Source: Psychrobacter namhaensis | GTDB taxonomy: Bacteria; Pseudomonadota; Gammaproteobacteria; Pseudomonadales; Moraxellaceae | Direction of reading: 5' to 3' | Assembly: GCF_016107545.1 (NCBI RefSeq) | Contig: NZ_JABASS010000003.1 | Location: forward strand, 62,001-126,000 | Length of the DNA: 64,000 bases | In this document: one piece after another, positions 57,049-64,000 of the stretch | Layout of the letters: every line of letters begins with the position of its first letter | Position numbering within the stretch: the first letter of the stretch is position 1 | The notes under the pieces: model-generated | The model's input: only the letters and a program-made list of their open reading frames with translations | What the model was told of the DNA's origin: nothing | Databases searched by the model: none | Position numbers and translations under genes: made by a program

Positions 57049-57897
57049 CTACAAACTGACTGCTACAACAGAACTTATTTGTAACTGTCCTGACTCTAAC
57101 AACTGAAAACTGACATCGACAGACTTATAGCGCATAATAAATGGCATCTTTAATTCATGACGGCGATACGCTGGACGCGGGTCTTGCGCGATGAGTGCTT
57201 TAATCGCGTCGATATCAGAGAGGCTCAATTGGTTTTGTATCTTGTATAGCAGCGCAGCGACCGTAGCAGGTTCTGTATCAGTGGGTTTATTATCACCTCT
57301 ACCCGACTCTCCTGTATGAACCAACGTTATAAATTGTGCATACGCTGACTCAGTGATAGTCACCTCCGACGACACAGGGGCAATGGGTGCAAAGCCACTC
57401 TCTGCTTGGGCGATAGCGTCACTATAAGCCACATAGGGTTTGATATCGATAATAGGCGTGTCATTTATCATATCTGCACCGCTAATTATAAGCAACGCAC
57501 GTCCTTGTACCACCGCCACACGCTCAAGCTTGACCACAGACAGTCCTAATGCCGAAGGCCGATACATACTTCGACTGGCGAACACGCCTATTTTTTGATT
57601 GCCACCGAGTCTTGGTGGTCGTACTTGCGGGCGAAATTCCCTGTCTGCTTTATGCAAGCCATTGCCCTTATCAAGATAGTTATGATGAAATTGCCAACTG
57701 ACCCAAATATGACTAAACGCCTCCAAACCAACGAAAGCCGCTGGCGTATCATAAGGCGCTCGCATCTCAATAACACTGGTCAACGCGACCAGATTTGGCT
57801 GCCTTGGCGCACCAAACTTTTGTGATAGCGGCGCACGATGGTAGCCAATAATTGGCGCACGATGACTCTCATCTTGGGACACCTTTTCACCCCACAT
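57049..57897 (-). CDS. trmO: tRNA (N6-threonylcarbamoyladenosine37-N6)-methyltransferase TrmO
   Basis: This SAM-dependent enzyme methylates t6A37 of ACY-reading tRNAs. It is a TsaA/UPF0066-family protein of 282 residues, with QKFGAPRQPNLVALTSV, GLEAFSHIWVSWQFHHN, VRPPRLGGNQKIGVFASRSM and YRPSALGLSVVKLERV as in E. coli TrmO (YaeB). The C-terminal domain ends the family-style DPRPAYRR motif plus a strand region. It follows the gspE-type gene's upstream side with 74 bases between and is likely its own unit. Confidence 0.92.
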   Translation of the reverse strand: MWGEKVSQDESHRAPIIGYHRAPLSQKFGAPRQPNLVALTSVIEMRAPYDTPAAFVGLEAFSHIWVSWQFHHNYLDKGNGLHKADREFRPQVRPPRLGGNQKIGVFASRSMYRPSALGLSVVKLERVAVVQGRALLIISGADMINDTPIIDIKPYVAYSDAIAQAESGFAPIAPVSSEVTITESAYAQFITLVHTGESGRGDNKPTDTEPATVAALLYKIQNQLSLSDIDAIKALIAQDPRPAYRRHELKMPFIMRYKSVDVSFQLLESGQLQISSVVAVSL

Positions 57898-58335
57898 ACA
57901 CTGTCTCCCTGCGTGACAAACTGCTACTGTTAAACTGATATGCCCAATCTTACAAAATTATTCGCTAACGATATTCCATTTTATCATGCCCCATCGTCAC
58001 TGCTGGACGGATTTTTATTTTAAAGTTTGTTATTATGAGCGAGCCATTCAATGACAGCCGTTTAAGCTCGTAGACTCTCGTACGTTTCTGTAGACTTTGT
58101 AGGCATCTATACGTACTCATAACATCCGACAAAATGTTAGAATAGCATTTGAAATTTTTGATTACAGACTATCTACCGTGCCCAAACTCTGGCAAAACTG
58201 ATGTGTTAACAACAACTATTTAGACAACCATCAGGCTCCAGATACGGCGTTATAATTTTTATTTGTCATTGAAACTATTGATTTTACACATATTTAACTT
58301 AACGTTACAGTTAGCAACTTATTAACGAGGACTTT
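57898..58335. other. Divergent spacer between trmO and fpr
   Basis: This 438-base AT-rich region holds promoters for the two divergent genes. A short TGTAGACT element appears twice near 58065-58110. No gene, terminator or structured RNA was recognised. Confidence 0.4.
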
Positions 58336-59109
58336 ATGTCAAAACTTCGCACCGAAACGGTCACAGAGGTTCATCATTGGAATGACTCTCTATTTAGCAT
58401 CAAAACCACTCGTGACGACGGCTTACGTTTTCGTAATGGCGAGTTTGCGATGATTGGAATCGTTGTCGATGGCAGGCCATTGTTGCGCGCTTACTCAATT
58501 GCTAGCCCTAATTACGAAGACCATTTGGAATTCTTTTCTATCAAAGTGCCAGATGGTCCACTGACGTCACGCTTGCAGCACATCAAAGTGGGCGATGAAT
58601 TGTTGGTCAGTAAAAAACCAACAGGGACCCTAGTGCTAGATGACTTACTACCCGGCAAACACCTTTATATGCTCTCAACAGGCACAGGATTAGCGCCATT
58701 CTTAGCGTTGGCACGTGACCCTGAAGTCTATGAGCGCTTTGACAAAATCATTTTGGTACATGGCGTACGTCATGCAGAGGATTTGGCTTATCGTGAGATG
58801 TTCGAAAACGAGCTGCCCAATGACGAAATCTTTGGAGAATGGTACCGCGAAAAATTCATCTACTACCCGACCGTGACTCGTGAAGAATTTAAAAACCAAG
58901 GCCGTGTGACCGATTTGATGAAGTCAGGTAAACTTTTTGAAGACATTGGCTTACCCCCTATCAACAAAGACGATGATCGCGTGATGATATGCGGTAGTAT
59001 GCCTTTTAATGCAGAAGTCTCAGCGATTTTAGATGATTTCGGTTTAACGGTTTCACCGCGTATGGGTGTCCAAGCGGATTATGCAGTTGAGCGCGCTTTT
59101 GTTGGATAA
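58336..59109 (+). CDS. fpr: Ferredoxin--NADP+ reductase
   Basis: This FAD enzyme exchanges electrons between NADPH and ferredoxin or flavodoxin. The 257-residue protein is of the bacterial subclass: FAD-binding PLLRAYSIASPNYEDHLEFF, SIKVPDGPLTSRL, NADP-binding LSTGTGLAPFLALARDP and MICGSMPFNAEVSAIL. The end, VQADYAVERAFVG, matches the family. CGAGGAC precedes the ATG. It lies just upstream of the tRNA-Leu gene and may take part in oxidative-stress defence, as in E. coli and Pseudomonas. Confidence 0.95.
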   Translation: MSKLRTETVTEVHHWNDSLFSIKTTRDDGLRFRNGEFAMIGIVVDGRPLLRAYSIASPNYEDHLEFFSIKVPDGPLTSRLQHIKVGDELLVSKKPTGTLVLDDLLPGKHLYMLSTGTGLAPFLALARDPEVYERFDKIILVHGVRHAEDLAYREMFENELPNDEIFGEWYREKFIYYPTVTREEFKNQGRVTDLMKSGKLFEDIGLPPINKDDDRVMICGSMPFNAEVSAILDDFGLTVSPRMGVQADYAVERAFVG

Positions 59110-59152
59110 ACTACATTTTTTGGCTTTGATTGAAAATTATAGTAAATAATTC

Positions 59153-59180
59153 TTGACGGTGAAAAAAAGGCTGCTATAAT
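59153..59180 (+). promoter_or_regulatory. Promoter of tRNA-Leu
   Basis: TTGACG (59153-59158) and TATAAT (59175-59180) are separated by 16 bases, a near-consensus sigma-70 promoter. AGGCTGC (59168-59174) and GCAGCCT (59183-59189) form a perfect inverted repeat that flanks the -10 box. Confidence 0.85.
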
Positions 59181-59253
59181 ACGCAGCCTATACAGAGTTA
59201 ACCCTGTAACCCAATTCGATAATATCTATCCAATAGACGTTATCTTCTAACAT

Positions 59254-59340
59254 GCCAGTGTGATGGAATTGGTAGACATGACGGATTCAAAATCCGTTGC
59301 CTTTAAAAGCGTGTCGGTTCGAGTCCGACCACTGGTACCA
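59254..59340 (+). tRNA. tRNA-Leu, anticodon CAA
   Basis: This is an 87-base class II tRNA. The acceptor stem GCCAGTG pairs with CACTGGT (G-U at the end), followed by ACCA with CCA encoded. The D-arm has TGGAATTGGTAGACA. The anticodon stem-loop is ACGGATTCAAAATCCGT with anticodon CAA. A long variable arm (TGCCTTTAAAAGCGT) and the T-arm GTCGG TTCGAGT CCGAC follow. It reads UUG codons. Its 3' end is a plausible integration site for the downstream integrase. Confidence 0.97.
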
Positions 59341-59347
59341 CTATACG

Positions 59348-59382
59348 AAACCCTTACAGTCTATGGATTGTGAGGGTTTTTT
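59348..59382 (+). terminator. Terminator after tRNA-Leu
   Basis: AAACCCTTACAGTC pairs with GATTGTGAGGGTTT (two G-U pairs) around TATG and is followed by further T. It starts eight bases after the tRNA. Confidence 0.92.
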
Positions 59383-59522
59383 ATTGCGTGAATTATTTAT
59401 AAATTGGTCGAGTAATACTAGCGTCAAATAAAATTTTGATACTATCTTGATACTTTAATACATCTGTATGTTCACGTATTATAGTGCTATTAATATAATA
59501 ACTGCGGCGTGACGGATGAATT

Positions 59523-60800
59523 ATGAAAGTTAAGCTTAGTAAGAAGTTTATCGATTCAGTTGCATATGCTTCAAGTGGTACAGACATCTATATGGATGAA
59601 GTATTAACGGGTTTTGCACTTCGTGTAGGTAAGCAATCTAAGAGATACACGCTTCATAAACGCATCAATGGTAAGCTCTATCGTGACGAAGTTGAAGAAA
59701 CACATCTAATCACTTTGACTGAAGCTCGTGAAAAAGCTAGCACGATGATGGTCAACATAAAAAAGGGGCTTGATGTTTACGATGGTTATCACGCTACTCC
59801 AAAGTTAAAAGACATTCAAGATTGTAATATACCAACACTCAATGAAGCATATACCTACTTTAAATCGATGAAGCCAAATCTTGCTAGCCGTACTATTGAA
59901 ACTTATGATCAGCAAATACTTGGTCGACTCGATGACTGGCTTGATATATCGTTAAACGATATAACTAAAACTATGATAAGTGAAAAACATAAGGAAATCA
60001 GCAAATCTAGTCCAGCTCAAGCGAATGCCACTATGCGAGCTCTCCGCTCTATATGGAACTACTGTCAAGATAGTTTTTTAGATGACGATGAGGAGTACAT
60101 AATAAAGGATCAACCCATTCGAATACTGAATGCCAAGAATGATTGGAACAAAATTAAACCTCGTACTCGTCATGTTGAAGAAGAGTATTTAGGAGTATAT
60201 TTTAAAACTTTGATTGAACACCGTGACGGTAGTTCTTTCAAACAAGCATCTTATAGCAATAATGCTCGTGATCTTTTACTGCTTTTTATGTTTGCTGGAG
60301 TTCGCTTAAATGAAGCGCAGACACTAAGATGGGAAGATGTAGACCTTGACGCTGCTCGTATCGTTTTTAAAGCTACTAAAAATGGTTCTGATTACCATAT
60401 GCCTACTGGAAAAATACTTCAAGCCATACTTAGTGAACGCTATAGATTGAGCAATGGAGAGCGTTGGGTATTTCCGAGTGATTTGAAAAGAAATAGCGAC
60501 CACGTTAAAGATTTGAGCGGTAGTTATCATTCAATATCAGACAAAGCTGGCTTGCACATTACGCCTCACGATTTACGTCGTACATTTGGCACTGTCGCCA
60601 ATAGTCTTAATGTAACCTATCCTGTACTAAAGAGACTGCTAAATCATCGTGAGGCTAAATCTAGTGATGATGTGACACTACATTACATACAGGTATCACA
60701 GCGACAATTACGTGAAGCTTTAGATGAGATTGAAGCTTTTTATTGCAAGCATATAGGAATGACTCAAGATGAGGTGATTAAGAGCCTCTTACAGACATAA
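59523..60800 (+). CDS. Tyrosine recombinase, island integrase
   Basis: This site-specific recombinase has 425 residues. The N-terminal DUF4102-like arm domain reads TDIYMDEVLTGFALRVGKQS. A core-binding domain spans about 110-220. The catalytic domain has Arg in FAGVRLNEAQTLRWEDVDL (about 260), HDLRRTFGTVANS with His and Arg (about 348), His in LLNHRE, and the nucleophile Tyr in LHYIQVSQ (about 388). All catalytic residues are present, so it may be active. It lies 180 bases after tRNA-Leu on the same strand, the usual position for an integrase at a tRNA attachment site. Sixteen bases past its stop an insertion sequence begins. Confidence 0.93.
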   Translation: MKVKLSKKFIDSVAYASSGTDIYMDEVLTGFALRVGKQSKRYTLHKRINGKLYRDEVEETHLITLTEAREKASTMMVNIKKGLDVYDGYHATPKLKDIQDCNIPTLNEAYTYFKSMKPNLASRTIETYDQQILGRLDDWLDISLNDITKTMISEKHKEISKSSPAQANATMRALRSIWNYCQDSFLDDDEEYIIKDQPIRILNAKNDWNKIKPRTRHVEEEYLGVYFKTLIEHRDGSSFKQASYSNNARDLLLLFMFAGVRLNEAQTLRWEDVDLDAARIVFKATKNGSDYHMPTGKILQAILSERYRLSNGERWVFPSDLKRNSDHVKDLSGSYHSISDKAGLHITPHDLRRTFGTVANSLNVTYPVLKRLLNHREAKSSDDVTLHYIQVSQRQLREALDEIEAFYCKHIGMTQDEVIKSLLQT

Positions 60801-60816
60801 CTTCATATAGTTTTTT

Positions 60817-61879
60817 GGTGTAATGGACAAAATTCATGCTAAAAAGTAGAAGGTAGTCGCTAATGGACATAATTCATGCTATTTGAGTGACTTTGACCCT
60901 AAAAAGTCTTTAATAAACCGCAACTTACGCTGCTCACTTAGACCGTGATGACTGTGTAATTGTCGCTTTAACTCACTGAATAATCCTTCAAGAGAATTGG
61001 TGGTATTTGGTATGTCTAAGTGCTCATATTCTTGGTAAGTAAATAGCCAATCGCTATTGGTTCTGAGGCTGCGATAAGCACTTCTAAGACGTTTGTGAGT
61101 GTACCAACTTCTACCAGTATCTTCATTGGTACTACGCTCACTCAGATAGTCTTCATGGGTTAAATACCATTGATCTAAGCATTTTGTGAACGTGGCTTTA
61201 TCAAGCTTAGTTAAGTCTAAAGTGAGCCGTCTAAGCTCGATACTGGCACTGTTCTTAGGTCGACGAGTGAGATAGCGAGTTATTATTTGCACTTGATGAA
61301 ACTGGCACATCTGGCAAGGGGTGTGGGTGAATAGCGTACGCAGTCCTCGTCTACCATCACAGGTGATGCTTTGTATATCAACGCCTAACGATACTAGATG
61401 ATCAACACCTTGCTTGTAGGCACTGTTGGTTTCATGACCCACTATCGCGTAATAAAGTACGGCTTTAGTGGTATTGTCCATAAAGACCATTAAACCAAAC
61501 TTGCGACCAAAGTAAGTGGTGTCCATGATGATATTAGCAGTCTTTGGTTGCTTAATCTGATACTGGGTACTGACTTTATCTAAGCGTCTTTGAATGGTCT
61601 TGAGACTACAGTGATATTTATCAGCCAGCTGTTGGTAGGTCTGTTTTCCCTGAGTGTATTCAGTCCAAAGGGTTTGGTTATTGAGTCTTTTTCCACCTAA
61701 AAACTGCCGTCTGCAAGCGAGACATTGATACTGCTGTTTGCCAAGCTTGCGTCCATTCTTCTTGGTGTGTTTATCACGACAAAAAGGGCAGTTTTTTGAT
61801 TCATGGCGTTGATTCCTTGCAAATATAGACAGTATATAGCGTTAGACCATACGCCAGCATGAAAAATGTCCATTACACC
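60817..61879 (-). mobile_element. Insertion sequence with 24-bp terminal inverted repeats
   Basis: The ends at 60817-60840 and 61856-61879 are inverted copies starting GGTGTAATGGACA and ending TTCATGCT, matching at 21 of 24 positions. They enclose one minus-strand transposase gene. The element is 1063 bases long. The flanks (AGTTTTTT on the left, GAATATCT on the right) show no target duplication. A second copy of the inner left end (60861-60880, TAATGGACATAATTCATGCT) lies 40 bases inside the left terminus. Confidence 0.88.
60879..61832 (-). CDS. Transposase with N-terminal zinc ribbon, MULE/IS256-like DDE domain
   Basis: The frame is open without interruption from the IS left end to 61844. 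A zinc ribbon with [13 protein letters not shown] and CLACRRQF lies in the first 40 residues. A helix-turn-helix follows ([20 protein letters not shown]). The DDE-type core begins [19 protein letters not shown]; it has the second Asp in [21 protein letters not shown] as a C-x2-C-x2-H element typical of MULE/IS256-type enzymes, and Glu in [17 protein letters not shown]. No ATG lies before the zinc ribbon in this frame. CTG at 61832 is the earliest near-start, so the true start is unresolved. The first in-frame ATG (61526) would lose the zinc ribbon and is not credible. Confidence 0.8.
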   Translation of the reverse strand: MSIFARNQRHESKNCPFCRDKHTKKNGRKLGKQQYQCLACRRQFLGGKRLNNQTLWTEYTQGKQTYQQLADKYHCSLKTIQRRLDKVSTQYQIKQPKTANIIMDTTYFGRKFGLMVFMDNTTKAVLYYAIVGHETNSAYKQGVDHLVSLGVDIQSITCDGRRGLRTLFTHTPCQMCQFHQVQIITRYLTRRPKNSASIELRRLTLDLTKLDKATFTKCLDQWYLTHEDYLSERSTNEDTGRSWYTHKRLRSAYRSLRTNSDWLFTYQEYEHLDIPNTTNSLEGLFSELKRQLHSHHGLSEQRKLRFIKDFLGSKSLK

Positions 61880-62230
61880 GAATATCTCACGCGCGTCTTT
61901 TGAGAATGACTGAATATAAGTGTTTAAATTATCCTTGATATCGCTTTGACCTAGCTTACTTAAATCCATAGGAGATATATTATAAAAAGCATGCTTACTG
62001 ATACGGGTAAGCTGCTTTTCTATCATGTCCTCCTGCATACCTTGGTCTTTGATAGTGGCATACTTCTCGACGACCGCTTCTTTATGGTCAGCTAATACAC
62101 ACTCTAAGCGGCGCAGTAGCGTAAATGGCAAGATGATGCGGCCGTATTGCGATTGCTTAAAGTCACCTCGCAATAGATCAGCGACAGACCAGATGAAAGC
62201 GGCGGTTTGAGAGAAGTTTTGTGTTGTCAT
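61880..62230 (-). pseudogene. hsdM: Type I restriction-modification methyltransferase HsdM, N-terminal fragment
   Basis: The first 117 codons match the N-terminal HsdM domain: [20 protein letters not shown], then [20 protein letters not shown] and [15 protein letters not shown]. After SKDAREIF the frame runs straight into the IS terminus, and reads nonsense for 61 further codons to a stop at 61697. The SAM-binding and NPPF domains are missing. No hsdM remainder, hsdS or hsdR lies on the other side of the IS, where the integrase ends. The gene is therefore truncated and non-functional. ATG 62230 has AGGAGGG-like sequence read on the minus strand as a remnant ribosome site region. Confidence 0.88.
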
Positions 62231-62530
62231 AGGAGGGTCTTATTATTGAATAGGGCTTACAGAATAAGTCTAAGATAAATAGAGGTTTACCAGAATTCTT
62301 GAGATTATAACGCACCCGACCCTCTATAGTAAAAATAGTTTATTAGGTGCTAACTCCTACACTAACTGGGTGCTGAGAATATTATTAAACATATCTGTAT
62401 TAAACTGTGACTATATTTCATGAACAATAAAAAAGGAAGCTGACCCTATATAAAATATAGGGCTATCTTCCTTTTTCTATTTAGTATTTTACTTAGGTGA
62501 CACACTAAATATCAGGGTTTATCGTCTAGC
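62231..62530. other. Junction region between the hsdM and dedA remnants
   Basis: This 300-base AT-rich stretch includes the old hsdM promoter region and one terminator (separate entry). Somewhere near 62516-62531 it meets the truncated dedA sequence. I see no second copy of the tRNA-Leu 3' end that would mark the other island boundary. Confidence 0.5.
62429..62476. terminator. Bidirectional terminator-like hairpin near the island junction
   Basis: AAAAAGGAAG pairs with CTTCCTTTTT, and inside it CCCTATAT pairs with ATATAGGG around AAA. Short unpaired bases separate the two stems. A-runs and T-runs suit both directions. Confidence 0.85.
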
Positions 62531-62848
62531 GACTGGTTCGATAAGCATGGTAAAAAAGCGGTATTTTCTGGGCGTATGGTTCCTGGTATTCGCTCACTCA
62601 TCTCTGTTCCAGCTGGCATGAACAAAATGCCGATCTTCTCGTTCTTAGCATTGACTGCTCTAGGTTCTAGTGTTTGGACAACTGTACTGACGCTTGCAGG
62701 TTACCACTTTGGCAAAAACTACGAGGTTATAGAGACTACGTTAGCACCCTACTCAAAGATTTTTTTACTGCTTGCTATCGCCATGATTTTTGGTTGGATA
62801 ATTAAGCGACGATTAGCTAGTAATAAAAAAGGGAATATCTCACCTTAA
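62531..62848 (+). pseudogene. DedA-family membrane protein, C-terminal fragment
   Basis: The open frame matches the C-terminal half of a DedA protein: DWFDKHGKKAVFSGRMVPGI with the conserved Arg/Pro region, then RSLISVPAGMNKMPIFSFL, TALGSSVWTTVLTLAGYHFG and a last helix LLLAIAMIFGWIIKRRL. The N-terminal half, including the first helices and the acidic residues DedA needs, is missing; an in-frame stop (TGA) lies shortly upstream. An internal ATG at 62576 could make 90 residues but would not be a whole DedA. DedA proteins are undecaprenyl-phosphate/phospholipid flippases linked to polymyxin resistance, and this one sits directly before an EptA/MCR-type gene. Confidence 0.85.
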
Positions 62849-62860
62849 CGTCTTCTTAAC
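62844..62860 (+). promoter_or_regulatory. PmrA-box-like direct repeat upstream of the MCR/EptA-like gene
   Basis: CTTAACGTCTTCTTAAC is an exact six-base direct repeat with a five-base spacer, the CTTAA-N5-CTTAA form of PmrA (BasR) boxes. It overlaps the stop codon of the dedA remnant. TATCGT at 62872-62877 could be the -10 box. The start of the transferase gene is 58 bases downstream of the box. Control by a PmrAB system is inferred. Confidence 0.65.
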
Positions 62861-62918
62861 AGGCCTCTTGTTATCGTAAGGAAACAAACCCCTTACCATC
62901 CTGTTGAGAAGCCTAGTT

Positions 62919-64000
62919 ATGTCAACCTCTCAAGCACTTAGCACTGAAATCACCAAAGCTCCTACCAAAAAAAGCTATCTAAACAGCATTTTTAATCATG
63001 AAATTAATCTTAACTATCTGATTATTATCATTGCGCTCTATTTAGTCGCTACTGCAAATTTTGGTTTTTTCGCGCAAGTGCTTAGCATTTACCCTTTTGG
63101 TAATAACGTTGGCTTCATGGTTTCTATCACAGGCTTATTGTTTGGCTTAATGTGGCTGCTTTTCCAATTATTTTGCTATCGTCCTATTGCTAAACCAGTG
63201 CTCATCGCTATGGTAATGACAGCGGCCGTATGTGGCTATTTTACTGACGCTTATGGCACTATTTTCGATACTAATATGCTGATCAATAGTATACAAACCG
63301 ATCAAGGTGAAGCGATGGGGCTGATGTCGCTAAGCTTCTTTATACGAGTGTTCCTGCTAGGCGTTATACCCGCAGTTATTATTGCTAAAATCCGCATAAA
63401 AAGAGTACCTTTACGTCGAGCGCTATGGCAAAAAGCGTTAACCTTAACCTCATCTATCGCCTTAATGGCTGTCTGCCTACTGCCCTTTGGCGATCAATAC
63501 GCCACCTTTTTTCGTCAGCATAAAATGGTTCGTAGTTATGCTAATCCTATTACCCCTATTTATTCAGTTATCAAATTAGGTACCGACTATATCGATGAAT
63601 TGCGTCGTCCGGATACTTTGACCCTGCATGCTACAGACGCCAAACGTATAACCCCTACTGCTGGTACTAGTGCAGCAAAACCTAAACTCATGGTATTTGT
63701 CGTTGGTGAAACGGTTCGTGCCGATCATATCGCTCTTAATGGCTACAAGCGCGACACTACGCCTTTACTTGCTAGCCAGCCAAATATCTATAGCTTTAGA
63801 AATGCGACCTCTTGTGGCACGTCCACCGCTTATTCCGTACCTTGTATGTTTAGTTATGCTAATCGAGAAAATTATGATTACAATACGGCAGACTATAATG
63901 AAAATGTACTAGATACCTTGAACAAGCAAGGCGTCAAAGTTGTTTGGCGAGACAATAATTCGAGCTCTAAAGGAGTAGCTAATAGAGTAACTTTTGAGGA
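62919..64000 (+). CDS. eptA: MCR/EptA-family lipid A phosphoethanolamine transferase (N-terminal 360 residues)
   Basis: This inner-membrane enzyme adds phosphoethanolamine to lipid A, the modification that gives polymyxin/colistin resistance in this family. The gene is open from ATG 62919 (TGAGAAG upstream) through the right edge. Five hydrophobic helices span about residues 35-190. The periplasmic sulfatase-like domain starts FVVGETVRADHIALNGYKRD, with the zinc ligand Glu264. The nucleophile is Thr303 in SCGTSTAYSVPCMFSY, with the flanking Cys pair. ENVLDTLNKQGVKVVWRDNN follows. These stretches are strikingly close to mobile MCR proteins (MCR-1 has SCGTSTAYSVPCMFSY and GETARADH). Distal zinc ligands lie beyond the window. 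Confidence 0.93.
   Translation, partial: MSTSQALSTEITKAPTKKSYLNSIFNHEINLNYLIIIIALYLVATANFGFFAQVLSIYPFGNNVGFMVSITGLLFGLMWLLFQLFCYRPIAKPVLIAMVMTAAVCGYFTDAYGTIFDTNMLINSIQTDQGEAMGLMSLSFFIRVFLLGVIPAVIIAKIRIKRVPLRRALWQKALTLTSSIALMAVCLLPFGDQYATFFRQHKMVRSYANPITPIYSVIKLGTDYIDELRRPDTLTLHATDAKRITPTAGTSAAKPKLMVFVVGETVRADHIALNGYKRDTTPLLASQPNIYSFRNATSCGTSTAYSVPCMFSYANRENYDYNTADYNENVLDTLNKQGVKVVWRDNNSSSKGVANRVTFE

Noticed and set aside
61697..62230. A 177-residue hsdM-like protein continuing to 61697
   Set aside because: The last 61 codons are IS terminal DNA read in a frame different from the transposase. Only the first 117 codons are hsdM, so I call it a pseudogene ending at 61879/61880.
59523..62230. 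A prophage at tRNA-Leu
   Set aside because: Only an integrase, an IS and an hsdM fragment are present; no phage structural or replication genes were seen.
62231..62530. Second attachment site (attR) for the tRNA-Leu integrase
   Set aside because: No copy of the tRNA 3' end was seen here or further right in the window; the island boundary seems lost.
62576..62848. A 90-residue membrane protein starting at ATG 62576
   Set aside because: DedA similarity extends upstream of this ATG to about 62531, so the ATG is an internal Met of a truncated gene.
1..64000. CRISPR arrays or rRNA genes
   Set aside because: No regularly spaced direct repeats with unique spacers and no rRNA-like sequence were noticed; the only tandem array is the four 12-base units at 30676-30723, which have no spacers.

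Overview
The window looks like a chromosomal segment of a Moraxellaceae bacterium, most likely Psychrobacter. This is inferred from gene content and protein resemblance only: ppsR/ppsA, a SthA-type transhydrogenase, dispersed type II secretion genes, rpsF-rpsR-rplI without priB, and a chromosomal MCR/EptA-type phosphoethanolamine transferase. Base composition is moderately AT-rich. Most of the window is ordinary housekeeping DNA. Three places stand out: a secreted-protein/outer-membrane-barrel cluster (4.5-15.9 kb), a zinc-linked histidine-rich lipoprotein (46.9-47.6 kb), and a decayed tRNA-Leu island next to the MCR-like gene (59.2 kb to the right edge).

Layout. 1-3.9 kb: pyruvate dehydrogenase aceE-aceF on the minus strand, with aceF cut by the left edge. 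4.5-15.9 kb: four plus-strand genes for exported proteins built from DUF11/SdrD-like beta-sandwich modules. The last is a 1770-residue protein whose C-terminal half looks like an outer-membrane beta-barrel; together they may form an uncharacterised surface-display system. 16-21 kb: a TetR regulator, an endonuclease/exonuclease/phosphatase-fold protein, a glycine-zipper protein and glpK. 21.3-27.7 kb: a TolC / YihY / HlyD / two-ABC-permease export operon with no ATPase gene. 27.8-33.5 kb: sthA, then ppsR and ppsA divergently arranged around a repeat-bearing spacer. 33.6-36.6 kb: an RDD protein, the rpsF-rpsR-rplI operon behind a recognisable S6:S18-type leader, and a small unknown gene. 36.7-39.2 kb: cobT-cobS-cobC for cobalamin nucleotide-loop assembly. 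39.4-42 kb: a GntP permease and glycerate kinase. 42-45.2 kb: LysR, VOC, RidA and DadA-like genes. 45.7-49.9 kb: ychF, the histidine-rich lipoprotein behind a Zur-like palindrome, a dGTPase and a FabR-like regulator. 50-57.9 kb: type II secretion minor pseudopilins gspH-I-J-K, a TetR regulator, tatD, a GspE-type ATPase and trmO. 58.3-59.4 kb: fpr and tRNA-Leu(CAA).

The right end (59.5-64 kb) is an eroded island. A tyrosine integrase lies just downstream of tRNA-Leu. Sixteen bases after it is an insertion sequence with 24-bp inverted ends, which cuts off a type I methyltransferase (hsdM) after about 117 codons. The rest of hsdM is absent and the element has no target duplication, which suggests an IS-linked deletion. 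Next comes a 5'-truncated DedA gene and then an MCR/EptA-like transferase running off the window. A CTTAAC-N5-CTTAAC direct repeat of PmrA-box form sits over the dedA stop, just upstream of the transferase.
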